Positions 35,925 through 48,776 are shown, numbered from the stretch's first letter. The stretch: DNA of 64,000 bases from Brachybacterium muris (GCF_016907455.1 NZ_JAFBCB010000001.1:620001-684000), one strand, 5' to 3'. Translations and numbers: made by a program. Notes: a model not told the origin generated them from the sequence alone.

Positions 35925-36640
35925 GCCCGACGGTGCGGATCGTCCTGGTCGACGACCAGCAGCTGCTGCGCAGAGGGATCGCGATGCTGCTGTCCACCGT
36001 GGACGGTATCGAGATCGTCGGCGAGGCGGCCGATGGGCGCGAGGCTCTCGCCGTCATCGCCCGCTTCACTCCCGACGTGGTCCTGGCCGATGTGCGCATG
36101 CCCGGCATGGACGGCATCGAGCTGGTGGCCCGCTGCGCCGCGGAGCACCCCGAGCTGCCGGTACTGCTGCTGACCACCTTCGACGGCGAACTGGTGGTGA
36201 CGGGAGCGCTGGCCGCGGGGGCGGCCGGGTTCCTGCTCAAGGACACCTCCACCGATGCGCTGGCCGACGCGATCCGGTCCGTGGCCGACGGCGGGATGGT
36301 GATCGACCCCCGCGTCGCGCGCATCGCGATGCGTCGGACAGGGCCGGAACGCTCGCCGAACGGCGGCGGCGAAGGAAGCGGGGGCGCATCGGGCGGCGAG
36401 GGGTCGGGAGCCCTGGCGGTGCTCACCCGCACCGAGCGCCTGGTGGCCGAGCAGGTGGCCGAGGGACGCAGCAATTCCGAGATCGCCGCCGAGCTGGTGC
36501 TCGCGGAGGGGACCGTGAAGAACCATGTCTCCTCACTGCTGCGCAAGCTCGAGGCCCGGGACCGCACGGCGCTGGCCCTGAGCCTCTACAAGGCGCTCAA
36601 CGCTCCGGCAGCACCCGATGGGAGCTCGCCACCACGCTGA
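35921..36640 (+). CDS. LuxR-family response regulator
   Basis: The 239-residue product has a receiver domain (IVLVDDQQLLRRGI; phospho-acceptor Asp in VVLADVRMPGMDGIEL; Lys in FLLKDTS), a Gly/Ser/Glu-rich linker, and a NarL/LuxR helix-turn-helix (LTRTERLVAEQVAEGRSNSE, then GTVKNHVSSLLRKL). ATG at 35921 overlaps the kinase stop (ATGA). The 3' end overlaps the convergent methyltransferase gene by 44 bp. Confidence 0.92.
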   Translation: MSPTVRIVLVDDQQLLRRGIAMLLSTVDGIEIVGEAADGREALAVIARFTPDVVLADVRMPGMDGIELVARCAAEHPELPVLLLTTFDGELVVTGALAAGAAGFLLKDTSTDALADAIRSVADGGMVIDPRVARIAMRRTGPERSPNGGGEGSGGASGGEGSGALAVLTRTERLVAEQVAEGRSNSEIAAELVLAEGTVKNHVSSLLRKLEARDRTALALSLYKALNAPAAPDGSSPPR

Positions 36641-37487
36641 CGGTCACCGTCAGGTCCGACGGCACCGCGGCCTCGAGCTGCCCGGCATCGACGTGGCGGG
36701 CACTGGGCGTCATCCTCACCAGGTCACGGGCGGATGCCGCTGTCAGGTCCACCGGGTACCGCAGCTCCTCGGTGCGCTCCGTGCTGAACAGGGGATCCAG
36801 CACCCGGTGCAGGCGCTCCTCCTTGTGCGGGTCCAGGGAGACCATCCCGGGGACCACGTCACGCAGCTCGGTGAGGTGCCCCGGTGCGGGCCGCACCACC
36901 ACCAGCACGCCCTCGGGCGTCAGCACCCGTGCGAACTCGGCCGGGTTTCGGGGGGCGAACACGTCCAGCAGCACCTCCACGCTGGCGTCCCGCAGGGGGA
37001 ATGGTGAGAACACGTCCCAGCTGGCCGCGGCGGCACGTTCATGGGCGCGGGCCGCGAACCGCAGGGCACGCGTCGAGGTGTCCAGCCCCAGCCCTCGCGC
37101 CGAGGGCAGGCGCTCCAGCAGCCCCGCCAGGTAGTAGCCGGTGCCGCAGCCCACGTCCAGCACGGCGGGAGGAGCGCCCGCAGCACTGCGTGCCCCCACT
37201 TGGCTGCCCACCAGCTCGGTGATCAGGTCCCGGATCGGTGCGTAGGCGCCGCTGCCGAGGAACCTGTCCCGGGCCCGCGCCATCTCGTCGTCGTCCCCGC
37301 TGGTCGCTGCGGTGCCGGTGAGCAGGGAGGCGTAGCCTGCCCGCGCCACGTCGAAGGTGTGCCGCACTGGGCAGCGCAGGGAGCCGTCGGCCGGGGCCAG
37401 CTGCTCCCCGCAGCGGGGGCAGCGCAGCAGGTCCAGCACCGCCGTCAGGGCTGCGGGCAGGGCGCGGGGACCGGGGGGAGCAGGCAT
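36597..37487 (-). CDS. RlmA-family rRNA (guanine-N1)-methyltransferase
   Basis: This 296-residue SAM-dependent enzyme resembles RlmA/TlrB, which methylate a guanine in the hairpin 35 region of 23S rRNA. The N-terminal zinc site is LLRCPRCGEQL with RCPVRHTFDVARAGYASLL. The SAM loop is VLDVGCGTGYYLAGLL, followed by GLDTSTRALRFAARAH and DVFAPRNPAEFARVL. ATG at 37487 has the -10 TACGCT six bases upstream, so expression does not depend on the interrupted gene before it. TlrB relatives confer tylosin resistance; that is not shown here. Confidence 0.85.
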   Translation of the reverse strand: MPAPPGPRALPAALTAVLDLLRCPRCGEQLAPADGSLRCPVRHTFDVARAGYASLLTGTAATSGDDDEMARARDRFLGSGAYAPIRDLITELVGSQVGARSAAGAPPAVLDVGCGTGYYLAGLLERLPSARGLGLDTSTRALRFAARAHERAAAASWDVFSPFPLRDASVEVLLDVFAPRNPAEFARVLTPEGVLVVVRPAPGHLTELRDVVPGMVSLDPHKEERLHRVLDPLFSTERTEELRYPVDLTAASARDLVRMTPSARHVDAGQLEAAVPSDLTVTVSVVASSHRVLPER

Positions 37488-37493
37488 CGCTCC

Positions 37494-37499
37494 AGCGTA
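37494..37499 (-). promoter_or_regulatory. -10 element, methyltransferase gene (leaderless)
   Basis: TACGCT on the minus strand ends 6 nt before the ATG at 37487, just after the stop of the metallo-beta-lactamase-fold gene. Confidence 0.6.
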
Positions 37500-37506
37500 C
37501 GCCCGG

Positions 37507-37897
37507 TTATGTCTGCTCCCACAGTCCCCGGTCGTGGCTGTTGATGATCCGCACCGAGGGATCGACGCGCACCAGGGCGGAGAGCCGGCGCTGCGTGCTG
37601 CGCAGGGCTGGTTCGTCGTGCGCCAGCAGGCCCTGCCGCAGCCGCACGTCCGGTCGCATCGATCTCTCCTGCAGAGAGAGGGCCGAGTGGAAGGCGTCCC
37701 CGGCATGCAGCAGCCAGCCGTTGCCGGTGGGGAGTGCCACCCCGGCATGACCGGCGGTGTGCCCGGGCAGTGGCACCAGCAGCATCCCGAGCGCCACCGC
37801 CGACAGGTCGACGCATCCCTCGAAGCCCTTCCAGCGCACGGCTCCGGGCCGGTGCGGTGTGATCCGGGGGCCGTGCGCCCACTGGGAGGGGCGGTAC
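37507..37897 (-). pseudogene. 3' fragment of a metallo-beta-lactamase-fold hydrolase gene
   Basis: This fragment encodes RPSQWAHGPRITPH through PLPGHTAGHAGVAL (metal His), LLHAGDAFHSALS (metal Asp) and INSHDRGLW. It joins in frame to the 5' fragment at 40479-40857 once the IS and one GTAC copy are removed (reading Q-R-Y-R-P-S-Q-W). Isolated here, it has no start signal of its own. Confidence 0.85.
37894..37897. repeat. Target site duplication GTAC, left copy, IS copy 1
   Basis: GTAC directly precedes the IS end TGAGTATTCG and recurs at 40479-40482 after the other end. Confidence 0.8.
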
Positions 37898-38010
37898 TGA
37901 GTATTCGTAGTCGTGGGAGCCACCGAATCTTGCTCTTGGGGACCGCCGATCGTGCCGACGGGGGCCAGTAGCCGCCGCGGTGGGGACCACTGGCTCCCGC
38001 CGGCATCGGG

Positions 38011-38757
38011 TCACTGGGGCAGTGCGGTGTGTTCTCGCATGTTCCTGTCGCCGGTGTCGATCCAGATTGTGTTGTGCACGATGCGGTCCATGATCGCATC
38101 GGCGTGGACTGCTCCACCGAGCCGGGCGTGCCAGTCCTTCTTCGGGTACTGGGTGCAGAACACGGTCGAGCCGGTGTCATAGCGGCGCTCGAGCAGTTCC
38201 AGCAGCATCGAACGCATTCCCTCGTCAGGATGGTCCAGCAGCCACTCGTCGATCACCAGCAGCGAGAACGTGGAGTACTTCCGCAGGAACTTCGTCTGGC
38301 CCTGCGGCTTGTCCTTTGCCAGGGCCCAGGCCTCTTCGAGGTCGGGCATTCGGATGTAGTGGGCTCGGAGCCGGTGCTGGCAGGCCTGCTTCGCCAGCGC
38401 GCAGCCGAGGTAGGACTTCCCTGAGCCGGTGAAGCCCTGGAAGACCACGTTCTGTTGCCGCTGGATGAAGGAGCAGGTTGCCAGTTGCGCGATCACGTTC
38501 CGGTTCAGTCCCCGTTCCTCGACCAGATCCAGCCGCCGCAGGTCCGCTCCGGGATAACGCAGCCCCGCCCGGCGGATCAGACCCTCGACCTTTCCATGAT
38601 TGAAGATGGAATGCGCCTCGTCCACGATCAGCTGGAGCCGTTCCTGGAACGACATCCCCAGCACGTGAGCCTCATCCTGGGCATCGATCGCGTCCAGCAG
38701 CGCGGTCGCGCCCATCTCGCGCAGCTTCCGCTTCGTGTCGTTATCGATCACGCTCAC
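38011..38757 (-). CDS. istB: IS21 transposition helper ATPase
   Basis: IstB is the AAA+ partner of the IS21 transposase. The 248-residue product begins VSVIDNDTKRKLREMG, with the Walker A loop FQGFTGSGKSYLGCALAKQA and Walker B region FSLLVIDEWLLD. It also has TVFCTQYPKKDWHARLGG and IMDRIVHNTIWID, standard for IstB. GTG at 38757 overlaps the istA stop by 4 bp. A frame open farther upstream overlaps istA and is not used. Confidence 0.95.
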   Translation of the reverse strand: MSVIDNDTKRKLREMGATALLDAIDAQDEAHVLGMSFQERLQLIVDEAHSIFNHGKVEGLIRRAGLRYPGADLRRLDLVEERGLNRNVIAQLATCSFIQRQQNVVFQGFTGSGKSYLGCALAKQACQHRLRAHYIRMPDLEEAWALAKDKPQGQTKFLRKYSTFSLLVIDEWLLDHPDEGMRSMLLELLERRYDTGSTVFCTQYPKKDWHARLGGAVHADAIMDRIVHNTIWIDTGDRNMREHTALPQ

Positions 38758-40316
38758 CGGACACCTCCGGCGTAGTAGTCGGCGCCACGGACGTATCCGC
38801 CGTCTTCCGCGGGTTCCTCGCGGGGTGGACGCAGGGCGGCGACCTTGTCCTGCCCGGTGGCCAAGATCGGGTGCAGATGCGCATAGCGCGGTGAACGGAC
38901 CCGTCCCGTCAGCGCGAGTGCGCAGGCCGCCTCGACCCGATCTACGGAGAAGCGGCGAGAGAGCCGTAGCACCGCCAACGCGGGATCCAGGCCCTGTTCC
39001 ACGATCGGCACGGACTCGAAGATCCGCTGGATCACGATCACCGTGGCCGGCCCGACCCGATCTGCCCACGCCCGCACCCTCTGCGCGTCCCAGGCCTGGA
39101 AACGCTCGCCCGCAGGTAGGTCCGCGTCGTTGGTGCGGTACTCATTGCTCGCGGTCTCCGGGAGCAGCAGGTGACTGGTCAGTCGCTGGCTGCCCTGATA
39201 GATCTCCAGCGTCCGGGCCGTGATGCGCAGATCGACCTTCGCGCCGATGTGCGCGAACGGCGCGGAGTAGAAGTTCCGCGCGAACGTGACGTGCCCGTTC
39301 CTGCCCACTCGTCGTCCGTAGTGCCATGTCGAGATCTCGTAGGGCACCGCCGGCAGCGGCGTCAGCAGCGGCCGCTCCTCCGCGTCGAACACGCTGGCGC
39401 GGGATCCGGGCCGCTTCTGGAACGGCTCCGCGTTATAGGCCTCCATCCGCTGCCCGATGGCGGCTGCAAGTTCGGGCAGGGACGTGAATCGCTGATCCCG
39501 CAGCCCGGCGATGACCCAGGTCGCGACGTGCGCGACGGTGTTCTCCACGCTCGCCTTGTCTTTCGGTTTCCGCACCCTCCCCGGGAGCACCGCCGCCGAG
39601 TAATGCGCTGCCATCTCGCGATACGCATCGTTCAGGACGATCTCGCCCTCGCGGGGGTGCTTCACCACACCGGTCTTGAGGTTGTCCGGAACGATCCTCG
39701 GGACCGTCCCGCCCAGCGCCTCGAACATCGCTACGTGCGCTCGCAGCCAGGACTCCTGGCGCATATCCAGCGCCGGGAAGCAGAACGCGTAACGAGAAAA
39801 AGGCAGGCAGGCAACGAACAAGAACACCTTCGAGACCTCGCCGGTGACCGGATCGGCCAGCTCCATCGTGGGGCCGGACCAGTCGACCTCCACGCTCTGG
39901 CCGGCCTTGTGACCGACTCTCGAAGCGGCACCGGTGACCATGACGTGGTGCTGGTAGGTGCGGCAAAACCGGTCATACCCCATCGCCGGATCCCCAGCCG
40001 CCGTGGTCGCGTCGAAGTACTCGCCGTGCAACAGCTTCAGCGTCACGCCGACCCTGGCCATCTCTCGATGGACCTGTTCCCAGTCCGGCTGTGCGAACAC
40101 GCTCTCGTGCTCGCCCCGGCCCGGGAACAACCGGGCATACACCTGCTCATCGGCGACGTCCGCGATATCGCCCCACCCGATCCCTGCAGCGTCAGCGGCC
40201 TCGAACACCGCCCTCACGGACTTGCGGGACATGCCCTGCGAGGACGAAATCGCTCGCCCCGACAGACCTTCTGCGCGCAGCTGGAGCACCAGCTTCGCCC
40301 TGATCTTCCGTACCAT
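38754..40316 (-). CDS. istA: IS21 transposase
   Basis: IstA is a DDE-type transposase. The 520-residue product has an N-terminal helix-turn-helix (LQLRAEGLSGRAISSSQGMS), a catalytic core with VEVDWSG (first Asp), IVPDNLKTGV (second Asp) and KDKASVENTV (Glu), and a C-terminal Mu-type beta-barrel region (VTFARNFYSAPFAHIG). The ATG follows GGAAGGAGC, which is buried in a hairpin (see 40325-40365). Confidence 0.95.
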   Translation of the reverse strand: MVRKIRAKLVLQLRAEGLSGRAISSSQGMSRKSVRAVFEAADAAGIGWGDIADVADEQVYARLFPGRGEHESVFAQPDWEQVHREMARVGVTLKLLHGEYFDATTAAGDPAMGYDRFCRTYQHHVMVTGAASRVGHKAGQSVEVDWSGPTMELADPVTGEVSKVFLFVACLPFSRYAFCFPALDMRQESWLRAHVAMFEALGGTVPRIVPDNLKTGVVKHPREGEIVLNDAYREMAAHYSAAVLPGRVRKPKDKASVENTVAHVATWVIAGLRDQRFTSLPELAAAIGQRMEAYNAEPFQKRPGSRASVFDAEERPLLTPLPAVPYEISTWHYGRRVGRNGHVTFARNFYSAPFAHIGAKVDLRITARTLEIYQGSQRLTSHLLLPETASNEYRTNDADLPAGERFQAWDAQRVRAWADRVGPATVIVIQRIFESVPIVEQGLDPALAVLRLSRRFSVDRVEAACALALTGRVRSPRYAHLHPILATGQDKVAALRPPREEPAEDGGYVRGADYYAGGVR

Positions 40317-40324
40317 TCCAGATT

Positions 40325-40365
40325 GCTCCTTCCGCCGCGTGCCCTATACACACGGCGGAAGGAGC
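40325..40365 (-). promoter_or_regulatory. Hairpin over the istA ribosome binding site, copy 1
   Basis: Perfect 13-bp arms GCTCCTTCCGCCG (40325-40337 and the complement at 40353-40365) flank a 15-nt loop containing TATAGG on the istA strand. The arm near istA contains its ribosome binding site GGAAGGAG. Confidence 0.75.
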
Positions 40366-40478
40366 GTAGACAGAGCGGCCCCAACGACACCACTGGTGGT
40401 CCCGAACGACGCCACCGCTACGGCAGCGACGTGGCACCCGAACCCTCGATCAGCGGACCCCAGCGAGGCGAATATTCA

Positions 40479-40482
40479 GTAC
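40479..40482. repeat. Target site duplication GTAC, right copy, IS copy 1
   Basis: Second copy of the 4-bp duplication, directly after the IS end CGAATATTCA. Confidence 0.8.
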
Positions 40483-40857
40483 CGCTGGGCCTCCAGCAGT
40501 CCCTGTGGATGCTGGATGGCGCGCTGCTCGGCCGCGAGCAGATGGACCCGGGCGTGCGGCAGGTCCACGAGGCCACCAGCATGGTCGAGGTCGCCGTGGG
40601 TGAGCACCACGTCGGTGACCGCGGCGGGGTCCAGTCCCAGGGAGCGGATCCGGGCAACGGCGGTCTCCTCCGGGCGCAGGGCCGGCCGTAGCAGGTGCCG
40701 CACCGGGCCCAGCCGGGAAGGGGTCAGCACGTCCGCGCTGCCGAACCCGGTGTCCACCAGCACCAGGCGCCGCCCCACCTCGATCAGCAGCACATGGCAC
40801 ACCATCGACTCGCCCGGGGGGGCGCAGCGTGCCGCAGTTCAGGTGGTGGATGCGCAT
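40479..40857 (-). pseudogene. 5' fragment of a metallo-beta-lactamase-fold hydrolase gene
   Basis: The ATG at 40857 starts MRIHHLNCGTLRPP, a typical start for this hydrolase group. The rest (MVCHVLLIEVGRRLVLVDTGFG, then VVLTHGDLDHAGGLVDLPHA, the metal-binding motif) is in another frame. A run of seven C (40816-40822, minus strand) explains the shift; six would restore R-P-P-G-E-S-M-V-C. The fragment then ends exactly at the IS, whose first bases supply TGA. ATG 40805 could start a shorter product. It follows the uvrA2-like gene by 61 bp. Confidence 0.85.
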
Positions 40858-40918
40858 ACCCCACTCTGGCACGGCCGGCATCGCTGCCGCCCGGCCACCG
40901 TGGCCCTGCTGCGGCGAT

Positions 40919-43366
40919 TCAGCCTCCGACGTACTCGCGCAGGTGCTCGCCGGTCAGCGTCGAGGCATCGGCCACCAGCTGGGCGGGGGTGCCCTCGAAC
41001 ACGATGCGGCCGCCCTCGGCCCCGGCACCGGGACCCAGATCGATGATCCAGTCCGCGTGCGCCATCACGGCCTGATGATGCTCGATCACGATCACCGTCT
41101 TCCCGGAGTCCACCAGGCGGTCCAGCAGGCCCAGCAGCGCCTCCACATCGGCCAGGTGCAGTCCGGTGGTGGGCTCGTCCAGCACGTAGATCCCGCCCTT
41201 GTCGCCCATGTGGGTGGCGAGCTTCAGGCGCTGCCGCTCACCTCCGGAGAGGGTGGTCAGGGGCTGGCCGATGGTGAGATAGCCCAGGCCCACGTCGTCC
41301 ATGTGGACCAGCAGCTTCGCGGCGGCCGGAACCTTCGCCTCGCCGGAGGAGAAGAACTCGCGGGCCTCGGCCACGCTCATCGCCAGCACCTCGGCGATGT
41401 CCTTGCCGCCCAGGTGGTACCCCAGCACCGCCGGCTGGAACCGCTTGCCCTCGCACTCCTCGCAGGGGGTGGCCACCGTCTCCATGAACCCCAGCTCGGT
41501 GTAGATCACCCCGGCGCCCTTGCATGCTGCGCACGCGCCCTCGGAGTTGTTGGAGAACAGGGCGGGCTTGACCCCGTTGGCCTTGGCGAAGGCCTTGCGG
41601 ATCGGCTCCAGCAGCCCGGTGTACGTGGCGGGGTTGGAGCGGCGCGATCCGCGGATCGGAGCCTGGTCCACCACGATGACACCCGCGTCCTTCGGCATCG
41701 ACCCGTGCACCAGGGAGCTCTTGCCGGAGCCGGCCACCCCGGTCACCACCGTCAGCACCCCCAGCGGGATATCGACCGACACGTCGCGCAGGTTGTGGCG
41801 GGTGGCCCCGCGGATCTCCAGGGCACCGGTGCGCTCGCGCACCTGCTCCTTCAGCTGCACGGTGCGGTCAAGGTGCTGCCCGGTGAGGGTGTCGGAGGCC
41901 CGCAGACCCACCAGGTCGCCCTCGTACTGGATCTGGCCGCCGTGGGCACCGGCGCGCGGACCCAGGTCCACCACGTGATCGGCGATCGCGATGGCCTCCG
42001 GCTTGTGCTCCACCACCAGCACCGTGTTGCCCTTGTCCCGCAGCTCCAGCAGCAGTCGGTTCATGTTGGCGATGTCGTGCGGGTGCAGGCCGATCGTGGG
42101 CTCATCGAACACGTAGGTGACGTCGGTCAGTGCCGAGCCGAGGTGTCGGATCATCCGGGTGCGCTGGGACTCACCGCCGGAGAGGGTGGAGGAGGGGCGA
42201 TCCAGGGCCAGGTAGCCCAGACCGATCATCACGAAGGAGTCCAGCAGCGTCGAGAGGTTCTCCAGCAGGGGTGCGACCCCACGGGAGGAGTTCTGCTCGC
42301 GCAGCCGTCGTACCCAGTCGGCCAGGTCCGTGATCGGCATGGCACTGGCATCGGCGATCGAGATCCCGTCGATCCGCGAGGTGCGGGCGTGCTCGGCCAG
42401 GCGCGTCCCCTCGCACTCGGGGCAGGTGATGAAGGTGACCGCCCGATCCACGAAGGCCCGGATGTGGGGCTGCATCGCGTCGCGGTCCTTGGAGAGCATG
42501 GACTTCTGGATCTTGGGGATCAGACCCTCATAGGTCATGTTGGCCCCGTCGATCTTGACCTTCACCTGCTCCTTGTACAGGAAGTCGTGCAGCTGGCGCT
42601 TGGTGAAGGAGGCGATCGGCTTGTCCGCGGGGAAGAAGCCGGAGGCGGTGAACAGCTTCACGTACCAGCCGTCCGCGGTGTAGCCGGGCACCTTGAGGGC
42701 GCCGTCGGCCAGGGACTTGTCCTCGTCGTACAGCTCGGCCAGGTCCAGGTCCGTCACCTGCCCCATGCCCTCGCAGCGTGGGCACATGCCGCCCACGCGG
42801 GTGTAGCTGGCCTTCTCGGCAATGGTCCTGTCCCCGCGCTGGACGGTGATCGCTCCGGAGCCGGACACGCTGGGCACGTTGAAGGAGTACGCGCCGGGGC
42901 CGCCGATGTGCGGCTCGGCGAGCTTGGAGAACAGGGTGCGCAGGTGGGCGCCGGCATCGGTGATGGTGCCGACGGTGGAGCGCACGTTGGCACCCATCCG
43001 CTCCTGGTCCACGATGATCGCGGTGGTGAGCCCGTCCAGGGAGTCCACGTCGGGCCTGGCCAGGGTGGGCATGAACCCCTGCACGAAGCTGCTGTAGGTC
43101 TCGTTGATCATCCGCTGGGACTCGGCGGCGATGGTGCCGAACACCAGGGAGCTCTTCCCTGATCCGGACACCCCGGTGAACACTGCCAGGCGCCGCTTGG
43201 GCAGATCCAGGGACACGTCCTGCAGATTGTTCTCCCGTGCCCCGCGCACCCGGATCAGGTCATGGGCATCGGCGGGATGCACGTCCCCGGTGCGGTCGTC
43301 ATCGGCGGCAGCCGGACGCGCGGAGGAGGCTGCGGTGGAGGGGGAGGTGCCCGAAGGGTGATTCAC
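40919..43366 (-). CDS. UvrA2-like ABC ATPase
   Basis: This 815-residue twin-ABC protein resembles UvrA but is about 130 residues shorter than the excinuclease subunit, as in UvrA2/DrrC-type paralogues that lack the UvrB-binding region. It has two Walker A loops (GVSGSGKSSLVFGT, GVAGSGKSSLVHGS), two signatures (LSGGESQRTRMIRHLG, LSGGERQRLKLATHMG) and a zinc module (CAACKGAG with CEECEGKRF). GTG at 43366 is leaderless. Such paralogues are linked to tolerance of DNA-binding drugs. It is divergent from mtr. Confidence 0.88.
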   Translation of the reverse strand: MNHPSGTSPSTAASSARPAAADDDRTGDVHPADAHDLIRVRGARENNLQDVSLDLPKRRLAVFTGVSGSGKSSLVFGTIAAESQRMINETYSSFVQGFMPTLARPDVDSLDGLTTAIIVDQERMGANVRSTVGTITDAGAHLRTLFSKLAEPHIGGPGAYSFNVPSVSGSGAITVQRGDRTIAEKASYTRVGGMCPRCEGMGQVTDLDLAELYDEDKSLADGALKVPGYTADGWYVKLFTASGFFPADKPIASFTKRQLHDFLYKEQVKVKIDGANMTYEGLIPKIQKSMLSKDRDAMQPHIRAFVDRAVTFITCPECEGTRLAEHARTSRIDGISIADASAMPITDLADWVRRLREQNSSRGVAPLLENLSTLLDSFVMIGLGYLALDRPSSTLSGGESQRTRMIRHLGSALTDVTYVFDEPTIGLHPHDIANMNRLLLELRDKGNTVLVVEHKPEAIAIADHVVDLGPRAGAHGGQIQYEGDLVGLRASDTLTGQHLDRTVQLKEQVRERTGALEIRGATRHNLRDVSVDIPLGVLTVVTGVAGSGKSSLVHGSMPKDAGVIVVDQAPIRGSRRSNPATYTGLLEPIRKAFAKANGVKPALFSNNSEGACAACKGAGVIYTELGFMETVATPCEECEGKRFQPAVLGYHLGGKDIAEVLAMSVAEAREFFSSGEAKVPAAAKLLVHMDDVGLGYLTIGQPLTTLSGGERQRLKLATHMGDKGGIYVLDEPTTGLHLADVEALLGLLDRLVDSGKTVIVIEHHQAVMAHADWIIDLGPGAGAEGGRIVFEGTPAQLVADASTLTGEHLREYVGG

Positions 43367-43372
43367 GGGGCA

Positions 43373-43378
43373 ACTGTA
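43373..43378 (-). promoter_or_regulatory. -10 element, uvrA2-like gene (leaderless)
   Basis: TACAGT on the minus strand ends 6 nt before the GTG at 43366. Confidence 0.6.
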
Positions 43379-43448
43379 CGGTGTGGTCTCCGCCGCGGGG
43401 TAGGCCGCCGTCACACCGGGAATCTCCTCAGGCACGCATGCGCCCGCG

Positions 43449-43454
43449 TAGCCT
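43449..43454 (+). promoter_or_regulatory. -10 element of mtr (leaderless)
   Basis: TAGCCT ends 6 nt before the GTG at 43461. Confidence 0.6.
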
Positions 43455-43460
43455 GGGGCG

Positions 43461-44903
43461 GTGACCATCGACGCGCAGCACTTCGACATCGCCCTGATCG
43501 GCTCCGGTTCCGCCAACTCGTTCCCGGGCCCCGAGTTCGCCGGCCGCAGCATCGTCCAGATCGACCGTGGAGTCGGCCCCGCCCATGTGTTCGGCGGGAC
43601 CTGCCTGAACCTGGGGTGCATCCCCACCAAGATGCTGGTGCACACCGCTGACCTCGCCCACGCCCCGGCCGAGTCCGCCCGCTTCGGTGTCACCTCGGCA
43701 CTGCGCCACGTGGACTGGCCCGCGATCCGCGACCGCATCTTCGGCAGGCTCGATGCGATCAGCACCGGCGGTGAGCAGTACCGCGCCGATCACGTCGACA
43801 ACCAGAACCTCACCCTGCTGCGCGGCACCGCTCGTTTCACCGGGCCCCGCGCCCTGGCCGTCACCCTCGCCGACGGCACCGAGCAGCACATCACCGCGAA
43901 CACCATCGTGATCGGGGCCGGGTCCCGCCCCGCGTTCCCCCCGATCGACGGTATCGACCAGGCCCGCGCCCACACCTCCGACACGATCATGCGGATCCCG
44001 GAGCTGCCCTCCTCCCTCGCGATCCTCGGATCCGGGGTGGTAGCTGTGGAGATGGCGCACATCTTCGCCTCCCTCGGGGTGGAGGTCACCCTCATCGCAC
44101 GCTCCGAGCGGGTGCTGCGGCAGGCCGACGCCGATGTCTCCGAGCGACTCACCCGGGTGCTGGATGAACGGCTGCACCTGATCACGGGCATGACCACCAC
44201 TTCGGTGCGCCGCGACAGCGAGGGCGTGCTGCTGCGCGGCACCCGCGACGGCGCCGAGGTGGAGGTGCGGGCGCAGGAACTGCTGGTGGCCACCGGCCGC
44301 ATCTCCAACGCCGACCTGCTCGATGTGGACGCCGCCGGCATCGACACCCACCCCGATGGCCGCATCGTGGTGGACCCGTACCAGCGGGTCCTCGGGGGCG
44401 GGGAGGTCCTGGAGGGGATCTGGGCGCTCGGCGATGTCTCCAGCGCCCACCAGCTCAAGCATGTCGCCAACCATGAGCAGAAGACCGTGCGCCACAACGT
44501 GCTGCACCCCGGGAGCATGCTCCGTTCGGACACCATGCCGATCCCCAGCGGCGTGTTCACCGACCCCCAGGTGGCGTGGGTGGGGATGGACGAACGCGCG
44601 GCCACCGCTCACGCCGAGGCGAGCGGACGCCAGATCCGCGTGGCCCGGCAGGACTACGCCGGCATCGCCTACGGCTGGGCCCTCGAGGACACCGACGGCT
44701 TCGCGAAGATCATCGTGGACGCGGAGACCACGGAGATCCTGGGTGCCCACATCATCGGCGTCGAGGCCACCACCCTGATCCAGCTGCTGATCCAGGCGAT
44801 GAGCACCGGGCAGACGGCGCGGGACATCGCCACCACCCAGTACTGGATCCACCCGGCCATGCCCGAACTGATCGAGAACGCCCTGCTGCAGGTCACCGAC
44901 TGA
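43461..44903 (+). CDS. mtr: Mycothione reductase
   Basis: This FAD/NADPH disulfide reductase recycles mycothione to mycothiol, the actinobacterial low-molecular-weight thiol. The 480-residue product has HFDIALIGSGSANSF (FAD loop, an SGSAN form typical of Mtr), GGTCLNLGCIPTKML (redox Cys pair), AILGSGVVAVEMAHIFASLG (NADPH loop), IWALGDVSSAHQLKHVANHE and the C-terminal YWIHPAMPELIENAL (His-Glu pair). GTG at 43461 is leaderless. Its presence implies mycothiol metabolism in the host. Confidence 0.94.
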   Translation: MTIDAQHFDIALIGSGSANSFPGPEFAGRSIVQIDRGVGPAHVFGGTCLNLGCIPTKMLVHTADLAHAPAESARFGVTSALRHVDWPAIRDRIFGRLDAISTGGEQYRADHVDNQNLTLLRGTARFTGPRALAVTLADGTEQHITANTIVIGAGSRPAFPPIDGIDQARAHTSDTIMRIPELPSSLAILGSGVVAVEMAHIFASLGVEVTLIARSERVLRQADADVSERLTRVLDERLHLITGMTTTSVRRDSEGVLLRGTRDGAEVEVRAQELLVATGRISNADLLDVDAAGIDTHPDGRIVVDPYQRVLGGGEVLEGIWALGDVSSAHQLKHVANHEQKTVRHNVLHPGSMLRSDTMPIPSGVFTDPQVAWVGMDERAATAHAEASGRQIRVARQDYAGIAYGWALEDTDGFAKIIVDAETTEILGAHIIGVEATTLIQLLIQAMSTGQTARDIATTQYWIHPAMPELIENALLQVTD

Positions 44904-44952
44904 TCATCGGCTGATCACCGGCAGGACGATCCCCGCCCCGACGGTACTGACA

Positions 44953-44984
44953 GGCCTACGGGACCGCGGGCCTACGGGACCGCG
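44953..44984. repeat. 16-bp direct repeat, two copies
   Basis: GGCCTACGGGACCGCG occurs twice head-to-tail in the gap between convergent mtr and the LCP gene. CGCGGGC (44981-44987) and GCCCGCG (44996-45002) can also form a 7-bp terminator-like stem over the LCP stop. Confidence 0.8.
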
Positions 44985-44992
44985 GGCGGGGT

Positions 44993-48759
<3,767 letters not shown>

Positions 48760-48764
48760 GCGAC

Positions 48765-48770
48765 TAGGCT
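48765..48770 (+). promoter_or_regulatory. -10 element of galE (leaderless)
   Basis: TAGGCT ends 6 nt before the ATG at 48777. Confidence 0.6.
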
Positions 48771-48776
48771 CAAACC

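Larger units (their letters stand above)
37898..40478 (-). mobile_element. IS21-family insertion sequence, copy 1
   Basis: The 2581-bp element carries istA and istB read leftward. Its ends are TGAGTATTCG (istB side) and TGAATATTCG (istA side, complement), near-perfect terminal repeats beginning TG. It is flanked by GTAC on both sides. Encoded proteins match copy 2 (55509-58089) residue for residue, so transposition was recent. It interrupts a metallo-beta-lactamase-fold gene. Confidence 0.95.
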
